A stretch of DNA of 64,000 nucleotides from Liolophura sinensis (taxonomy: Eukaryota > Mollusca > Polyplacophora > Chitonida > Chitonidae), in contig NC_088302.1 of NCBI RefSeq assembly GCF_032854445.1, positions 9,357,338 through 9,421,337 on the forward strand, given 5' to 3'. Below the pieces are notes generated by a model. That model had not been told where the DNA came from, made no database searches, and saw nothing but the letters and a program-made list of their open reading frames with translations. Position numbers and translations under genes: made by a program. Below are positions 25,501 to 33,403 of the stretch, piece by piece; positions within the stretch are counted from its first letter, which is position 1, and every line of letters starts with the position of its first letter.

Positions 25501-28500
25501 CTGCATTGTGGACATTGTGCGTTCTCTGCAATGTGGACACTGTGTCCTCTGCATTGTTGACACAGTGTGTTCTCTGCATTGTTGACACTTTGTGTTATCT
25601 GCAATGTTGACACTGTGTGTTCTCTGCAATATGGACAATGTGGACACTGTTCTCTGTGTTGTGGACACTGTGTGTTCTCTGCATTGTTGATACTTTGTGT
25701 TCTCTGCAATGTAGACACTTTGTTCTCTGCATTGTGGATGCTGTGTGTTCTCTGCATAAGTACATACATATAAAGCATGCATTATTTTCCAGCTACCTTG
25801 AAAGAATAAATTTCCAGCACTGTATGACCTCGAAACAGAACACTGTTCCACGGCAGCGTGGATATAGTAAGATCCTACCATCGGGCTATTCACTTCACAC
25901 AAAATTTGGATATTGTGGGTAATTTTACAGTGTTGTAGCTTTGGAATTACACTTATCTGTTCTATACAGTTGTTTATAAACATTACATGTATATGGCCAT
26001 TTTTACAGTTATGGTATGCATTAAATATGCCAAGTCGCATTTCTGTTTAGGTCGGGTTTGGTCGTGTTGGTTATGTACATGAATAAACATGTACATTATC
26101 TGTGTACATGTATGTTAGAATGCAGACCTGTCATTGAGTCATGTTTGACCATTATTACAGGAAAAACGTCGCCTGGCCATCAACAATGCCAAACGTCAGT
26201 GGGAGGTAATGCAAGGCTCACTTATACATCACACCGGTAAACTGGGCAAAATGCCTGATCTGTATGCAAACCACGTAGGGACATTTTCCACAGCCGATGT
26301 CATAAGGCATACACGCTCAGAAACGCTAGAAGACAAAGATGAGGTTTCCTCTGTCAGGTTTGTCCTTTTTCTCTCTTTAGACCTTTTCAGATGAAGACAC
26401 ATAATAACTTGGATTCTGTTAACTTTAACTGTGTACACGTGGTGATTGCCATGTAATGTTATATAAAAAAAAAGATGTATATTGGGAAATTATTTATAAA
26501 GCACTTCATGAACTACAACTGTTACTATTTTTTGCTCATGGTAATTCTCACTAAGTCATGTAATGTTGTAAAAACATGTGTTTTGAGAAATTGATGTCCT
26601 TCTTATTCCAATCTCAATGTAAGCTGCAAGGAAACAGTTTCTCAAAGTTATATTTTTTTGTCAAAGGGTTAAAATAAAACTGCTCATAAAAAAAGGAAAT
26701 TTAAGACAAACTTAATGTATGTTATACAATGTAGTGACCTAGCAAGTCGACCTCAGAGCAGCACGAGTGTTCGAAGTGCTCCGACGGAACCCTATGGAGA
26801 TGGAACAAGGTCAAGGCCAGGCTCACGAGGAAAGGGAGATAAACCCTCACTGACACCTTTGAAAGAAACCATGACATTTGCGTGAGTGAAAGTTTGAACA
26901 AGTGATAGGAGTTAAAGTCACAGGTGTTCCTTTCCATATGAATGATTGACGTTCATCTATGAATTTTGTCCTGGAGCTATTCTGTTTTTGTTAAAGGATT
27001 GTTACCAGCAGAAAGGTGTGAGTTCTAAGAAAAAGCACACCCAGCATGTTTCATTCTTGTGCAAAGTAATACTCAAATACAAATGCAAAATTTTATCCAA
27101 ACTTTTTTGCCTTCCCAACAAATTTTCATGTTTTATATATCCTCACATGAGGTTAATTTCTATGTAATCAACTCCTCCTATGGCACTACCATCTACTTTA
27201 TCTTATGTACATACTGCAATGCACAAAAACATTGGATAACTCTGACACAAGCTCTAATCCTACAGGGCCCCTGGATCTAAGGGAGGTAACTCTGAGATGA
27301 GTCACTTGGCAGATCTGGAGGCAGACAAGCTGAGTATTTATGGTCCTGGTGCAATGGAAGCTTTAGACAAGAACTGGGGTATACATGCTGCAGGGGCTGT
27401 CACCACTATCACCTTCAAATTTATAGACTTTGATGTCATCTCAAAACATCTGCATAAAATCAGAACACGATTTCCATCCGTCCATGTAAGTGCCCCAATT
27501 ACATTCACCTATCCTATATGGTGCATAAATCATGCTGAAGAATTCATGGTATCAGGTGACAGATGATTCAAGGTGACACTCATCTGATATGATAGCATTC
27601 TAGTCAGGTTGTTGGTTTTACATTTTTTTTGTGTACTACTTTTTAAGCATTGTCATGAACAGCAGATAAAGTTAAGACAAAATGTATTGTCATCAGTAAT
27701 TAGGTTTATTTAGTTGATAAAGGCTGTGTCATCTATGAAGTCCAGCAGTTCCCCACCCTTGTAGTTGTGGGTTCAGGTTTGAATCTCATCATCTTATCTG
27801 TAGCATTATGTGGTACTTGCAGAGATGCAGTAGTTCGCTCTGATTTGATTAGTTAAGTTTTGAAGTGGCTTACATTTGAAATATTGGTACTGTTAAAGAA
27901 GATAAATATTGGCCAAGTCTCATTTACAATGTAATTGAATGGGGTGAATTTTTTTGTTACATATTATTAGAACCAGTATCAGTTGATAACTCTGTCATTT
28001 ATTCTCTTGGATGCTGAGCCAGTCATTTGAATCATTCAATCACGGCATGTTTTGCAGACCCTGGTGTTCAGTGCGACCAACATTCGGTGCCTTCAGCAGC
28101 TGAACGCGCTGTCCAATGTCCGGAGACTGGAGAACCTAACGATAGACGTGGAAGGGAATCCCGTAACCAAGTTTACACACTGGAGGATTTACACTCTCTT
28201 CAGACTCGCTCATTTTAACCTCAAGAAAATCAATGATATTGAGGTAAAGAAAATTCACCAAGATTTTAATACTTATGTGGTGGATATTTTAATCCGCTTA
28301 TTCAGTCTTTATTTATTAGATAATTGAGATATTGATAGTTTGGTTTTCTTTTACCAATTTGAGATTTTTTTTTTCACCAGATAAAAGTAAAGTTATATCT
28401 GTTTACATGCAGAACCTGGTGTGACTTTTTAAATGATATATTTTACAGTTTGATTACCTGAAAGGATTAGTGTTCTGATTAGTTTTTTATTCATAATTAG

Positions 28501-31500
28501 CTATTCCTGCTAATATTGTTATTGTGTTGTTAATATATTGTTAAATTGAGTGTAAAAAAATATTGGAAAAAAGCACAGTAATCTGAGTAATATGGCATTA
28601 AAATCACTAGATAATGAGGCTGGGTTTATGCATTTTTTCCGTCAAAACTCAGTAGTCTTTGCCGTATGACGTTATACAAGTCCAACCTTTTTCGAACTGT
28701 CAGAGCTTCTCCATTTAGCTTGGTGTTAAAAAAAGCCACACAAGTCTAACAAATTGTGAACTGTATTCAACAACGCGATGGCCTTTGACAGCTATGGAAA
28801 TACTAGCGGTCTCTAACACGCTACAGAGGACAATGAAAATCGAAAACAATCCAAATCTAATCATGTTACTTAACTGCATAATTCAAGAATTAATGACTAG
28901 GGTTGAAATACTGAGTGTTGATTAAAATTACTCATCAAAGGTGCGAAATCAGGTGACATCTCTTTAGAAACTGCCCCAGGTAGGTGCGAAAGCAATCTTA
29001 CGGTGACAGTCCATCCGTCATTGTTTTAATCTCTGATCCAGGTTATGAGGATTAGCGACATTGCAGGAAACAAAAGAGGATTAAAGCCACGCTTCATAGT
29101 ACCTGTTGGGAAAATTAAACAGTTGTAAGAATTTTTTTTTTCGTAATGCTGTGATTAAATGACAAAAATTAATACCTGTGAACCCATTTTTGAAGTAAAT
29201 CCACTCGGGGAATAGAATGATATTTATTGTGAATCTGACAGAAACAAAGAATAGTAAATATTAAATCTGATACACACACAAAATGTAGACCTACAGTGTA
29301 AAACAGGATAACGCTATAGCTTAACAGTCCGCATTGTCAGTATGGTTGGAAATGCCTGGTTAAAGATCAAATTCAACGTCTGGAAACTCGGAATCTGAAG
29401 GCTGATCAGAGATGTCAGTGTCTTAAATCGAAACTTCAACTTCATCCACTGTGGGCTCAAAGTGATATAGCAGTATGTTTGCTTCTGTGTACGTAGAATC
29501 CATCTCGAAAATGACATCGTTTTGATACGAATTGCCAGGTTATACGGGCCAGCTAGGCTTTGGTTGGCCATCTTTGACGTCACCGGCTGAGCTTTACATG
29601 GTGATCAGCCAGGGTAGTAAATCTATTGGTTTTGGTGGATTTAGAGTCATGATTAGGTTTCTAAGAGGCCCTCCTAGTAACACGCTGTTGAGCAGGTTAT
29701 ATTCTTTATACTTGGGACAAGTAGCTAAATCTGGACACTAATCCTTTAATTCCTGAACATTTTGTGTAAGAAAGAGCAACTTTCAGTGAAACGGGCTCAC
29801 CTTTTGGGAGACAAAACTATATTGGTTGAGTGGACGAATTTGAGGCATCACCAAACGCATCATTCCATCAGTCTACACAGAATAATGCCCTCAGAATATG
29901 CCTGAATAAATACCATGCAATGATGTCATATATGGATATTTTAAAATGCTTACTGTGTCTTTATTTAATGGGTAATTCAGATATTGATAGCCTGGTTTTC
30001 TTTTACCAATGTGAGATATTTAGGTGGTGGGGGGGTGGGGGGGGGGGGGAACCATAAAAAAGTATCAAAAAAGTAAAGTTACATCTGTTTCCACTAAGAA
30101 CCTGGTGACACCAAAAGCATCATTTCATCGGTCTACACAAAATAATGCCCTCAGAATATGACTGAATAAATACCATGCAAATATGTAAAGAGGTCAAAAA
30201 TCACAGTAGTGCTTATGTTTTGTTTTTTTCCCCCACTCAAACAACAGTGGTCAGAATTTAGGGTATAAATCTGACCAATGTCATATATGTGAATTGTTCT
30301 TGATAACAGCATTAAATAGCTGTCAGATGTAGAAATCATGGCCGCCATGCTACATGTCTGCATGTCAGTGACAATGTCTTAAACACTGTAAATAAATACT
30401 TAATTAAATTTCAACCTCTCTTATTTTTATTTAGGTGTCATCAAGCGACATAGCACAAGCAGAACGATTGTTTGGTTCCCTGTCACACCTGACGACATCA
30501 CAGTTACCTCCATCCCGTCTTCTCTCATTGTTAGGGGAAAGTAGGTCAGTGCTGGCTCGTTCGTGTTTTAACTTAATGCGTGTAACATTAATACTGTAGT
30601 TGTGCTGTGGTCTCTTCATAATTGGAAATAAAACAGTGTCAGTAGTTGTTAACATCTACCGTAGTATCTCACAGGCACAATGATGCTTCAGCAGAGGAAT
30701 CTCCCTTTGTAGTTTGTCAGCCATTGTCAACTAGCATATACAAATTGTACATGTGCAGCAATGAAATCAGTGCAACCAGTACAGTTACTGAATTAGCACT
30801 TCATATAGTGTTTTTATGTTACAGTGTACAAAGTCAAACACATAGCATATTAACATTAGTACTATTACATAATAATGTGGTCACTTCACAGTACAAAAAA
30901 AACATCAATCTGTCACAATGTGGTAATTCAAAAATCACATTTTGTATCCCTGTCTGTAGATCTTTGTTTAGTTTTGTAATTTTTAATGAATGTTTAGAAA
31001 TATGGTAATCCGCCGATGGTTGTGGGTTTCCCCTGGCTCTACCTGGTTTTCTCCCGCCATTATGCTGGCCACTATCGTATAAGTGAAATATTCTTGAGTA
31101 TAATGTAAAACATCAATCAAATAAATAAATAAAGTTACTGTTCATACAAAGTAAAGAATATGACCCTACCACCTACCCCCCATCCATCAACTAATCTGTT
31201 TTTTTGCTTTGTAAGACTTTTGTCTTTTTGCAAGTGTAAATCCATATTTTAGGATATGTATGTTTCTTTGTGATTCTTTACACGTATTATGACTGAATTG
31301 TTGACAGATTCACATCCTTTATTTGACAGGAGAAAACAGATCATGGCTCTATATGAGGACAAGTCACGGAGATCAGAAGTGAAAACCACAGAGCGACCCC
31401 CAGGGGAGTTTGTGGGACGATCAGGTCTGGGTTACACACCGCCAGTAGCAGACACCAAAACAGTAAGTGAATGAGTGATGGATTGTGGCCATGTCAGTAA

Positions 31501-33403
31501 TACCAAAACAGTAATTGTGCTCAAATGTCCTGCATTTCTGTGTGCAAAGAGATATAAGTGAAACTAGAAAAACTCCTAAAGGACAAGACAGCACCTGGCT
31601 AAAACATATTTCAGTCGAAAGCAGGATTCTCAAGCTTTCTAAAAAGTATCATACTTTATTATTTTAACAAGACTTCACCGAATAACATGTAGATCAAAAT
31701 GACAATACTGCACAAATAGCTGGTGTGAATTGAAGCAGACGTCTAGCTAATTTCATTCAATCAAAGATATTGCTGTCAGATTGTGTGGCCTAAGCTGTGA
31801 CATTCAGTCTGTGAAGTAACATAAGATAACAAAGAACTACTGCATAAGATATCATTTTGAGATTGTTTACAATGATTTAGTGACGTGTAGCCCAAGGGCC
31901 ATTTCAAACAGTGTTGGGGGATAGGTGTGTATCATTTACGGACCACTACAGATGTAAAATTAGTTGATTTACAAGCTGTGTAATATCCAAGGACGGTATC
32001 ACAAATTATGTCCGACAGTTGCATACTGCCTCAGCTCAAACAGCATTCATCTCCTCAGTAGACTTTAGGCCTACTTAGACACGCTGTTCAAATTATACAT
32101 ATATATTTTTTGTCATTCATTTTAGTGTTTATATTAAATAACAAATATCGGAGTGTGAAAAATTCATTAAAGATACCAAAGGTTCATGGGAATGAGAAGA
32201 CAACATCTCACTTGACAGTGCTTAAATTGAATTAATTCTTATGATATCATTTTTCTTTTCTCTAAATTTATTAGAATTGAAGAATTTAAATTTTGCTCTG
32301 TTATCTTTCTCGCATACATGAGATGATTTTTTTTCTTGTTTTCTTAAAATACAGTAAAATTATTGATATGCCGTTTTCAAGCCGAGGTGCTTTCTCTGGC
32401 GTTCGTGATAACTGTGTCAGCACTGCTTCCATCTTAGAAGCATTTAGATCAGCCTCAGTGGTGCTTAGGCCTGCATTTATTTCAAAATTGAGCTTGAATC
32501 TAGTTGTACAACAGTCCTATTGTAATTTTGTAAACATTTACCAGGGGTCAAAATCACCAGCACAACCCCTCCGAAGGCTAGGACCTGAACCAGGAATACC
32601 CCGGCCATGCATCTACAGGCTACTTAAACTGTAAATGATATAGCAGGCCTACTTGATCACAGTTCAAGCAGTTAAAGAACTATCCTTTGAATTTCAGTAT
32701 GTCCAATTTTCGAGAAAGCTATTTATCACTTGGACCTTCATCGCCAAAATCTACATCTACATCTGCCACTGCTACTGCATTGACTATAATACAGAAAATA
32801 CCTTAGACGTTAGAGAGCTAGAGCAAACGTGACGTCACCTTGCTGTTGATAATGGAGACGCACTGAAGCTGTGTCAAGACGAAGTTTCACTAAATCTTTA
32901 CTGGGTTTAAAAAGATCTAAGAAAATATTTAATGCTGGTTTAAGATACTTTGAATGGTAGTCTTTCAGTGGACATAAATGTTTATAGTCAGGTGCTGTCT
33001 TTCACTTCAAGTGGATCAAATAAGTAGAAAAATAAATATCTTTTTATATATATCACAAGACAGAGCAGTTGATAATAATGTAGCCTTAAAAGATGTGTAT
33101 TTTGAGTGACTTGGAATCATTTACCATAATGTATATTACAAACATGATGAAAAGTGTCATAATTGAACTCTCAAGTGCACGTACAAACTTTTCATATTTC
33201 AGAGCCAGTCATCTCATGCTGATGTTGCAAAGAGCTATGTGGCAGAAGTGGTAAAGGACACGCTGTATTGTGACAGAAAAAACAACGAGCTTCGACGCAT
33301 TTGGCCGCAGCTATTTTACGAAATGGTGAAAGATGCAGTTTTAGAAATGACAGACATTAAATCCTATATGAAAAAGTGTATGGAGGAAATAGAAAGAAGC
33401 TGA
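3705..33403 (+). CDS. LRRC49: LRRC49, leucine-rich repeat subunit of the tubulin polyglutamylase complex (5' end missing)
   Basis: Fourteen exons join without a frame break: 3705-3810, 8536-8739, 8840-8906, 9572-9715, 10112-10173, 22627-22774, 23785-23868, 26161-26357, 26735-26881, 27266-27485, 28058-28243, 30435-30544, 31330-31462 and 33203-33403. They encode 668 residues plus the stop. Counted from the first full codon, residues about 45-220 form eight 22-residue SDS22-type repeats (for example LDLYDNQIEEISGL and LDLHGNQITMIEKL). Residues 244-290 are a charged, probably coiled-coil helix (EEERR, KEEEKKRE). Residues 338-395 are a Ser/Gly/Pro linker, and 400-668 a conserved C-terminal module. 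Order and wording match vertebrate LRRC49 throughout, including LTVCP, MKRITEEERR and a WPQxF motif near the end. In mammals the protein works with TTLL1, TPGS1, TPGS2 and NICN1 in tubulin polyglutamylation. Exon 1 starts mid-codon, so N-terminal exons lie further upstream and were not identified. Confidence 0.93.
4560..4572 (-). repeat. GC hairpin followed by CTAG, Helitron-like 3' end
   Basis: Read on the - strand, GGGCGC-A-GCGCCC can form a hairpin and is followed two bases later by CTAG and then T. This is the order expected at a Helitron 3' terminus (hairpin, CTRR, host T). No matching 5' end was found, so this is only a lead. Confidence 0.25.
5722..5790 (+). mobile_element. tRNA-derived SINE, 3' fragment
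   Basis: Degraded copy of the tail block seen elsewhere in the window (gtggaatattcttcagtac, then gtaaaacatcaatcaaa). Only the 3' part remains. Confidence 0.5.
5964..6461 (+). pseudogene. 165-codon ORF of unknown origin inside an LRRC49 intron
   Basis: The ORF starts MDDSTVSLFHSSNNETHGSL, has an acidic stretch (SSDEDEEPFPYP), then a Lys-rich segment with YCNLC. A T-rich tract and cag at 5839 precede it like a 3' splice site. I recognise no family. It lies about 250 bp upstream of a decayed THAP motif on the same strand, so a dead transposon gene is the likeliest explanation. Further short open stretches continue to about 6710. Confidence 0.35.
6715..6890 (+). pseudogene. Decayed THAP zinc-finger sequence, transposon relic
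   Basis: The translation gives CPSVACNSNN (C-x4-C), then KLHTWPKN and EKVW, and in another frame CVSHTF (C-x2-H-x-F). About 42 codons separate the second Cys from the last Cys. This spacing and the LH-x-WPK...W core match the THAP domain (C-x2-4-C-x35-50-C-x2-H). At least one frameshift and internal stops (TGA, TAA) show it is dead. THAP domains occur in P-element-type and other transposases and in host proteins; which source applies is not resolved. Confidence 0.55.
7767..7960 (+). mobile_element. tRNA-derived SINE
   Basis: It begins ggagcctccgtggccaaggt (tRNA-like A box) and ends cgagtacagcgttaaacacc followed by an AAATA tail. It belongs to the family found about a dozen times in the window. 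Confidence 0.75.
8536..8739 (+). CDS. LRRC49: LRRC49 exon b, leucine-rich repeats 1-3
   Basis: Acceptor ttttccag and donor gtaggt. It encodes RRLTVCPVLEGEDNLKLLNY followed by repeats with LDLYDNQIEEISGL and LRVLMLGNN. It enters with one base and leaves with two, matching its neighbours. Confidence 0.93.
8840..8906 (+). CDS. LRRC49: LRRC49 exon c, leucine-rich repeat 4
   Basis: Acceptor tgttttcag and donor gtaagc. It encodes IKKIENLDSLLKLDVLDLHG followed by NQ, in frame with both neighbouring exons. Confidence 0.93.
9572..9715 (+). CDS. LRRC49: LRRC49 exon d, leucine-rich repeats 4-6
   Basis: Acceptor cccctgacag and donor gtgagt bound 48 whole codons that begin ITMIEKLNHLAELRVLNLAG. The last repeat contains LAELNLRRNKIKCV. 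Confidence 0.93.
10112..10173 (+). CDS. LRRC49: LRRC49 exon e, leucine-rich repeat 7
   Basis: Acceptor gccttgtag and donor gtgaga. It encodes TEVDNLPCIMRLFLSFNDIV and two bases of the next codon. The following 12.4-kb intron holds two alternative first exons and several mobile elements. Confidence 0.9.
10587..10715 (-). mobile_element. tRNA-derived SINE with internal deletion and target-site duplication
   Basis: In reverse orientation it keeps the tRNA-like head (gagccataggggcccc) and the tail (tttgattggtgttatacgcc) but lacks the middle. A perfect 13-bp direct repeat, ataagtgttttat, flanks it at 10579-10591 and 10716-10728, showing retrotransposition. Confidence 0.8.
11653..11825 (+). mobile_element. 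tRNA-derived SINE, 5' part
   Basis: The tRNA-like head is very clear: A box gtggccaagtggttag and B box gagttcaagtcca. The 3' part is lost after about 170 bp. Confidence 0.75.
12054..12224 (+). mobile_element. tRNA-derived SINE, internally deleted
   Basis: Head ggggcctccctggctgaggg is joined directly to aacctgcggatggtcgatgg, skipping the B-box region. Tail ataagtgaaatattgttgag and an AAATAAATAAA end. Confidence 0.75.
13115..14535. mobile_element. 1.4-kb non-autonomous element with inverted subterminal tandem repeats
   Basis: The left end (13115-13215) carries units such as ggacaaaaaccctgcgggca and gtggacatgagcgcgggagg. The right end (14428-14530) carries the complement: ggggttttgcccgggggtgg repeated, and cggggcttttatcctcct. 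Reversing the right end gives ggacaaaaccaccccc units and ggaggataaaagccc, matching the left end's ggaggacataagccc. The 1.2-kb middle is AT-rich without a coding frame. The layout resembles foldback-like or other non-autonomous DNA transposons; the superfamily is not identifiable. Confidence 0.55.
15626..15735 (+). CDS. Candidate alternative first exon 1 of LRRC49
   Basis: An ATG at 15626 opens a basic peptide, MARMNSYRSNRKLRRPKSAG, that continues to LEDFEIVG. It ends at a good donor (GG|gtaagt). Base composition and codon use look coding against the AT-rich intron. The exon ends with two bases over, exactly the phase required by the exon at 22627. I therefore infer an alternative promoter giving an LRRC49 isoform that lacks almost all leucine-rich repeats. 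I recognise no domain in the 36 residues. An unrelated nested gene is the alternative. Confidence 0.5.
16240..16380 (+). mobile_element. tRNA-derived SINE, 3' part
   Basis: catgggaagatctgccagca, aacctgcggatggtcgtggg and the ccaccataatgctggctgcc block are followed by the tail and an AAATAAATAAAT end. The tRNA head is missing. Confidence 0.75.
16841..17053. repeat. Cluster of short GAAC...GTTC palindromes
   Basis: Near-identical imperfect palindromes recur: gaacgcgctgttcac (16841), gtgaacctctcttcac (16917), gtgaaccgctgttcac (16947), ggaccgctgtcc (16976), gaacgcgctgttcac (16999) and a diverged last copy (17031-17053). Spacing is about 30-75 bp. Function is unknown. Confidence 0.5.
19255..19720. 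repeat. Diverged tandem repeat with an embedded (TA)n microsatellite
   Basis: Units containing gtggatacaagtggca, agcaaaatctggatgtaggc and related phrases recur three to five times with heavy divergence. A pure (TA) run followed by (GATATA) units occupies about 19470-19527. Open frames here are repeat artefacts. Confidence 0.6.
20824..20978 (+). CDS. Candidate alternative first exon 2 of LRRC49
   Basis: ATG at 20824, with a second ATG two codons later, opens a 51-codon reading frame. It starts MSMTSRKPRPKLFLPEHASR, includes LEPLGEWSQQRLQEALQ, and ends at donor gtgagt. It leaves two bases over and so can splice in frame to 22627. It is clearly richer in G+C than the flanking intron and reads like coding sequence. 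No known domain is visible. It is most simply an alternative start of LRRC49; an unrelated nested gene cannot be excluded. Confidence 0.55.
21339..21582 (+). mobile_element. Full-length tRNA-derived SINE with target-site duplication
   Basis: The head gaggggcctcagtgggttag, a B-box region (gtgagtttgtccagctc) and the full tail are present. A perfect 12-bp repeat, atttctacatga, lies at 21329-21340 and 21582-21593. Confidence 0.85.
22300..22640 (+). repeat. Tandem array (about 30-bp unit) made of the LRRC49 exon f splice acceptor
   Basis: Ten or more units of the form tgtgtattttcagttttgag + gacatacca run directly into exon f, whose own acceptor and first codons are the last unit. Unit length varies from 29 to 31 bp. 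Looser copies extend upstream to about 22155. Every unit carries a potential 3' splice site (tttcag). Confidence 0.85.
22627..22774 (+). CDS. LRRC49: LRRC49 exon f, last leucine-rich repeat
   Basis: Acceptor tgtgttttcag and donor gtgaga. One base completes the split codon, then FEDISCVGECSTLSELSLDG and onwards to MKRIT. The first 20 or so bases and the acceptor belong to the tandem array that lies immediately upstream. Confidence 0.93.
22868..23078 (+). mobile_element. MITE-like element, type A copy 2
   Basis: Starts tgtaaatcttcaaccttttc and ends gttgaaagcttgaagattt, an inverted pair. It shares its interior with the copy at 2546. It lies in the LRRC49 intron after exon f. Confidence 0.65.
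23785..23868 (+). CDS. LRRC49: LRRC49 exon g, charged helix
   Basis: Acceptor tacctgcag and donor gtagct bound 28 codons starting EEERRIAIVMARKEEEKKRE. This segment is highly conserved in LRRC49 and probably forms a coiled coil. Confidence 0.93.
24018..24256 (+). mobile_element. tRNA-derived SINE inserted into the minisatellite
   Basis: It contains ggttagctcactagcgcagc, gttgctgtgagttcaagtcc (B box), aacctgcggatgatcatggg and a degenerate tail ending in aaataaat. The 13-bp string aatgtggacactg flanks it at 24005-24017 and 24257-24269. It matches the minisatellite unit, so it may be a true target-site duplication or just two array units. Confidence 0.75.
24257..25765. repeat. 1.5-kb minisatellite, 23-25-bp units
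   Basis: About sixty tandem copies of gtggacactgtgtgttctct + gcaat and close variants (ttgacactttgtgttctctg). It lies in the LRRC49 intron between exons g and h. Weak copies at 23890-24004 show the array started before the SINE. Long open frames on both strands result from a stop-free unit whose length is mostly not a multiple of three. Confidence 0.95.
26161..26357 (+). CDS. LRRC49: LRRC49 exon h
   Basis: Acceptor attattacag and donor gtttgt. It begins EKRRLAINNAKRQWEVMQG, like the vertebrate KEKKRLTINN...RQW segment, and continues into a linker. It leaves two bases over. Confidence 0.9.
26735..26881 (+). CDS. LRRC49: LRRC49 exon i, Ser/Gly/Pro-rich linker
   Basis: Acceptor caatgtag and donor gtgagt. 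It encodes a low-complexity linker (DLASRPQSSTSVRS, GTRSRPGSRGKGDK). The phase fits both neighbours. The segment is longer than in the human protein, as expected for a linker. Confidence 0.85.
27266..27485 (+). CDS. LRRC49: LRRC49 exon j, start of C-terminal module
   Basis: Acceptor atcctacag and donor gtaagt. It contains LSIYGPGAMEALDKNWGIHA, matching vertebrate LSLYGSGALESLDRNW, and ends KIRTRFPSVH. Confidence 0.93.
28058..28243 (+). CDS. LRRC49: LRRC49 exon k
   Basis: Acceptor gttttgcag and donor gtaaag bound 62 codons beginning TLVFSATNIRCLQQLNALSN. They contain the family-typical stretch ENLTIDVEGNPVTKFTHW. Confidence 0.93.
28285..30190. repeat. Intronic duplication between LRRC49 exons k and l
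   Basis: The block 28285-28425 (gatattgatagtttggtttt, cttttaccaatttgagat, agtaaagttatatctgttt, agaacctggtg) recurs at 29935-30110. A second block (gtctacacagaataatgccc, tgaataaataccatgcaa) occurs at 29833-29915 and 30105-30185. A 12-G run (30029-30050) interrupts one copy. Confidence 0.65.
28640..29760. other. Unassigned sequence inside the LRRC49 intron, possible old transposon
   Basis: About 1.1 kb, locally richer in CpG (tgacgtta, tgacgtcaccggctg), lies between the duplicated intronic blocks. No convincing coding frame or termini were found. Confidence 0.3.
30435..30544 (+). CDS. LRRC49: LRRC49 exon l
   Basis: Acceptor ttatttag and donor gtcagt. It encodes VSSSDIAQAERLFGSLSHLT and LLSLLGES, leaving two bases. 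It aligns with AERLFGILAH and ISILGDARKK of the vertebrate protein. Confidence 0.92.
31003..31132 (+). mobile_element. tRNA-derived SINE, 3' part
   Basis: Starts within the cgccgatggttgtgggtttc block and continues through tataagtgaaatattcttga and caatcaaataaataaataaa. The head is missing. Confidence 0.75.
31330..31462 (+). CDS. LRRC49: LRRC49 exon m
   Basis: Acceptor atttgacag and donor gtaagt. It encodes RKQIMALYEDKSRRSEVKTT and a Gly/Pro-rich stretch ending in PVADTKT. In frame on both sides. Confidence 0.88.
33203..33403 (+). CDS. LRRC49: LRRC49 terminal coding exon
   Basis: Acceptor tcatatttcag precedes 66 codons and a TGA. The sequence reads SQSSHADVAKSYVAEVVKDT, then LRRIWPQLFYEMVKDAVLEM, and ends MEEIERS. 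The WPQ-F-E-V-DAV pattern is the conserved LRRC49 C-terminus. An ATTAAA near 33551 could be the polyadenylation signal. Confidence 0.93.
   Translation, partial: SQSSHADVAKSYVAEVVKDTLYCDRKNNELRRIWPQLFYEMVKDAVLEMTDIKSYMKKCMEEIERS

Noticed and set aside
24100-26040. Open frames of 234, 448, 510 and 408 codons on the - strand
   Set aside because: They run through the 25-bp minisatellite and consist only of its periodic translation. All three frames are open at once, and the flanks are an LRRC49 intron and a SINE.
27740-27800. tRNA-like B-box phrase gggttcaggtttgaatctca
   Set aside because: No A box at the proper distance and no cloverleaf; at most a decayed SINE.
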